From Ectobius pallidus (lineage: Eukaryota > Arthropoda > Insecta > Blattodea > Ectobiidae), in contig CAXKWD010000011.1 of the NCBI GenBank assembly GCA_964059195.1, forward strand, positions 34,586,066 through 34,650,065: 64,000 nt of DNA, written 5' to 3'. Each line of letters starts with the position of its first letter. Positions within the stretch are counted from its first letter, which is position 1. A program made the translations under genes and the position numbers. The notes below the pieces were generated by a model, which was not told the DNA's origin, searched no databases, and worked only from the letters and a program-made list of their open reading frames with translations. Below are positions 61,741 through 64,000 of the stretch, piece by piece.

Positions 61741-64000
61741 TCTTCATTTTTACCACCGATTTACGTGAATAGAATTTCATAAATAATATATTATTCTAAG
61801 AGGCTAACTTATAAATATTTGGGCAGAGGAAGTTATGTGAGTTTCATCACATAAATTAGTTCACTGTGGTAGATGAAATCAGGATTTTCCTCAATAAGAA
61901 TGTTAAGATTTATTAGGCCTTCTAAGTACAATAAATCATTGCAATTTTCGTAAGCCTACACCAGCAGCCAATCTTACTGCTATTTTTTTTAAAGAGCGTG
62001 TTATATTCGAGAGTAAATATTTTCAATAACCTACTTTACACGGAATAAAGAAAAAACAAAAAAGAGCTCAAAAAGGATTTTAATGTATAACTTTTATTCT
62101 ACGGAAGATTTTCTGCCTGAATATGAACAGTTCTGAAGCATATACATGAGTTTTGGCGTGTACAAGTCACTAAATTTGTATTGAGGGGGAGGGAGGGTAA
62201 CTGCTATTGTAACGGACATAGAAACCACGACCTCAGTAGGCTTATTCCATTCTTCATATTGAATAGAGAAGGCCTTGACTAGTCAGATGTTTGTTCAGAT
62301 GCACAAATTTAACAGGAAATATATGTTAGGTTATGGCTATAATAATTTTAAAATTACAAAATAATAGGTTATAACTAGGCACCGGAAAATTAGGAAGATG
62401 CCTATTCTGTTCGAAAATTTGCTATATATTTATAGACTGGTGGTAGATGTGTCCGAACTATGATAAGTAAAGCCCTCTGGTGAAGTTTTATCTTGCCTAT
62501 TTTTCCCCTTTTTGCCGTTTGTGTCTTTTTTGTCGTTTGTGCCTTTTTTGTTTGTATGTGTACTTTTTTGCATTTAAAATATATTTGAGTAGGTCTAATC
62601 TCTCGACCGTATTGAAAAAGTCTTAGTTCGAAACTAGGAATTGACACTAAGTTTATTTTATAGGCATAATATTCCCTACGTAATATGCAATCACATTATT
62701 TTCTACACCCAGAAATTTGAGTTCTTCTTGAAGTTTCCTGTTTTTATTAAAAATACCTAATTTCAAAATAAACATTATTTCATATTATTCATCCGAACTA
62801 AGAATACATTGTTGTGTTTTCTTATAGAAAAATTACAATTTTGAAATCTTTAAATGTCTTTTTAAAATGCCATTTTCTCAGCCAATATCTTTAAGGCATA
62901 ATTTCTATTTTATTATGTTAATTAAAGACTAAACGTAACAAAAACGGTAGGTCTAGGGAAGAGAAAAATTAATTTAGCTGTTATTATGAAAAGTGCATAA
63001 TAAAAAATTGATTGAATTTTTCTAGTGCAGTTGTGTTTTTTGGACTATTTTGCATGTACTACCTTTTTGCACAATATAATTCAGAGGCGTTTATTATCAT
63101 ATTTTTCCTTTCCTTGGTGCCTTTTTAGGCGCTTAAAATATCATTTTTATTGCCTTAAATTCTGAAGACTAGCTATAACCTACGATGAGCAAGTATATAT
63201 ACCATCTCTACAGGTTTAATAGAATAGAAAAGGCGGAGGAAATCGACCTTCAAACATGGCTATCATGCCGAGAAGCGTTACGCAAGAAAAATCTGATATG
63301 TTATAGAAAATAGATATGTTAAATGATAGCAATATTCATATTGAAATATTTACAAGATATTAAGCTATAACATACAAGAAGCTAGTGTACATACTGCCTT
63401 TTCTATTTGTAGTAAACGTCAAAACAAATCGTAACTTAACAGAGTGCACTATATCTAGGCAGTTTGCAGCCAGCGATTGTGGTCCAGATACAAATATTCA
63501 TCTTCATTACAAACAGGTGCTTCTGGTTACATTTCTGTTTTACCATTCAGTCCCTCAAATTACTAAAACAAACATTATAGAACTATTTCTACCTATTACT
63601 TAAATACAACAAACATGCATGTTGATATATTATTAATTTGAATTTATACTGTTACTTTCTTCGATTTTGGCTAACCATTTCCTTTTAACTATAAATAAAA
63701 ATTTCCCCATTCTTTTTTTAATAAATCATCCTTCAGAAGTCGGTGAGGTTGGTTGGTTTTGTGTGGAGGTAGAAGTAGAGTTTTACGTGTGTGTGTGCGA
63801 GTCAACGACCGTGGATACGCAAAAATTAGCTTCGGAGTTTGCAACCTGTTGACAAGAAGTTCTTCTGAAGTAGCGAAGATGGGGATTGAACTTGTGGCTT
63901 ACAGATAAGGATAGGAAGATTCAATATGAGAAGAGTGAGGAAAGTGGGAAGTCAATATAAAAACGGGAGAAATATAGACATGTGGTTCATTGGACTAGTT
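61741..64000. other. No gene seen
   Basis: AT-rich. A weak inverted pair (TAGGTTATAACTAG at about 62366 and CTAGCTATAACCTA at about 63170) could bound an 820-bp MITE rich in GCCTTTTTTG words, but the support is thin. Confidence 0.35.

Noticed and set aside
62366..63186. An 820-bp MITE with TAGGTTATA ends
   Set aside because: The inverted ends are short and imperfect and no target duplication is visible; kept only as a remark.
1..64000. CRISPR arrays, operons, phage or bacterial defence genes
   Set aside because: The window is clearly eukaryotic; no direct-repeat/spacer array or bacterial gene was seen.

Overview
The window looks like a piece of insect nuclear genome, most likely from a cockroach or termite (Blattodea). 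It is AT-rich, has no long intronless genes, carries many (AAT)n/(ATT)n microsatellites, and is full of decayed transposon fragments. Two retrotransposon tails and several tRNA-like SINEs resemble families I associate with Periplaneta-like genomes. That species assignment is inference, because no search was possible.

Only one real host gene is supported: the 3' part of a ONECUT-class (HNF6/onecut) homeobox gene on the + strand. One exon (26247-26359) carries the conserved linker after the cut domain and homeodomain residues 1-21. After an intron of about 18.7 kb, the last coding exon (45062-45391) carries homeodomain residues 22-60 and a short C-terminus with a 26-glutamine run. The cut-domain exon was not found and should lie left of the window. 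So bases 1-26246 are probably intron, 26360-45061 is intron, and from 45392 onward there is 3' UTR and then intergenic DNA.

The rest is repeats. From left to right they are: tandem LINE 3' fragments with (AAT)n (0.7-1.5 kb); a GC-richer repeat (2.6 kb); a SINE-like family seen four times (3.1, 16.0, 44.1, 54.5 kb); a nested inverted-repeat element (5.1-5.6 kb); a LINE 3' end running into (ATT)n (8.0-8.2 kb); tRNA-like SINE heads (9.8, 17.1, 20.5, 25.0, 35.1, 35.2, 49.4 kb); a locally duplicated segment split by (ATT)n (10.6-11.2 kb); a hairpin element (18.1 kb); two RTE-like LINE tails (19.2 and 40.3 kb); a small inverted-repeat element (22.5 kb); tandem duplications on both sides of the first homeobox exon (25.5-26.0 and 26.65-27.1 kb); a transposase-like pseudogene (39.0-39.4 kb); MITE-like elements at 48.6, 49.8 (hAT-like) and 56.6 kb (TA target site); a frameshifted LINE tail (52 kb); a long (ATT)n tract (60.8 kb); and a diverged tandem repeat (61.0-61.7 kb).

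No new multigene system was seen. The most interesting signals are the homeodomain split by a very long intron with a weak 5' splice site, the polyglutamine tail, the structured repeats, and a strong excess of the palindrome AGGCCT that is missing from a 10-kb block inside the gene's intron.
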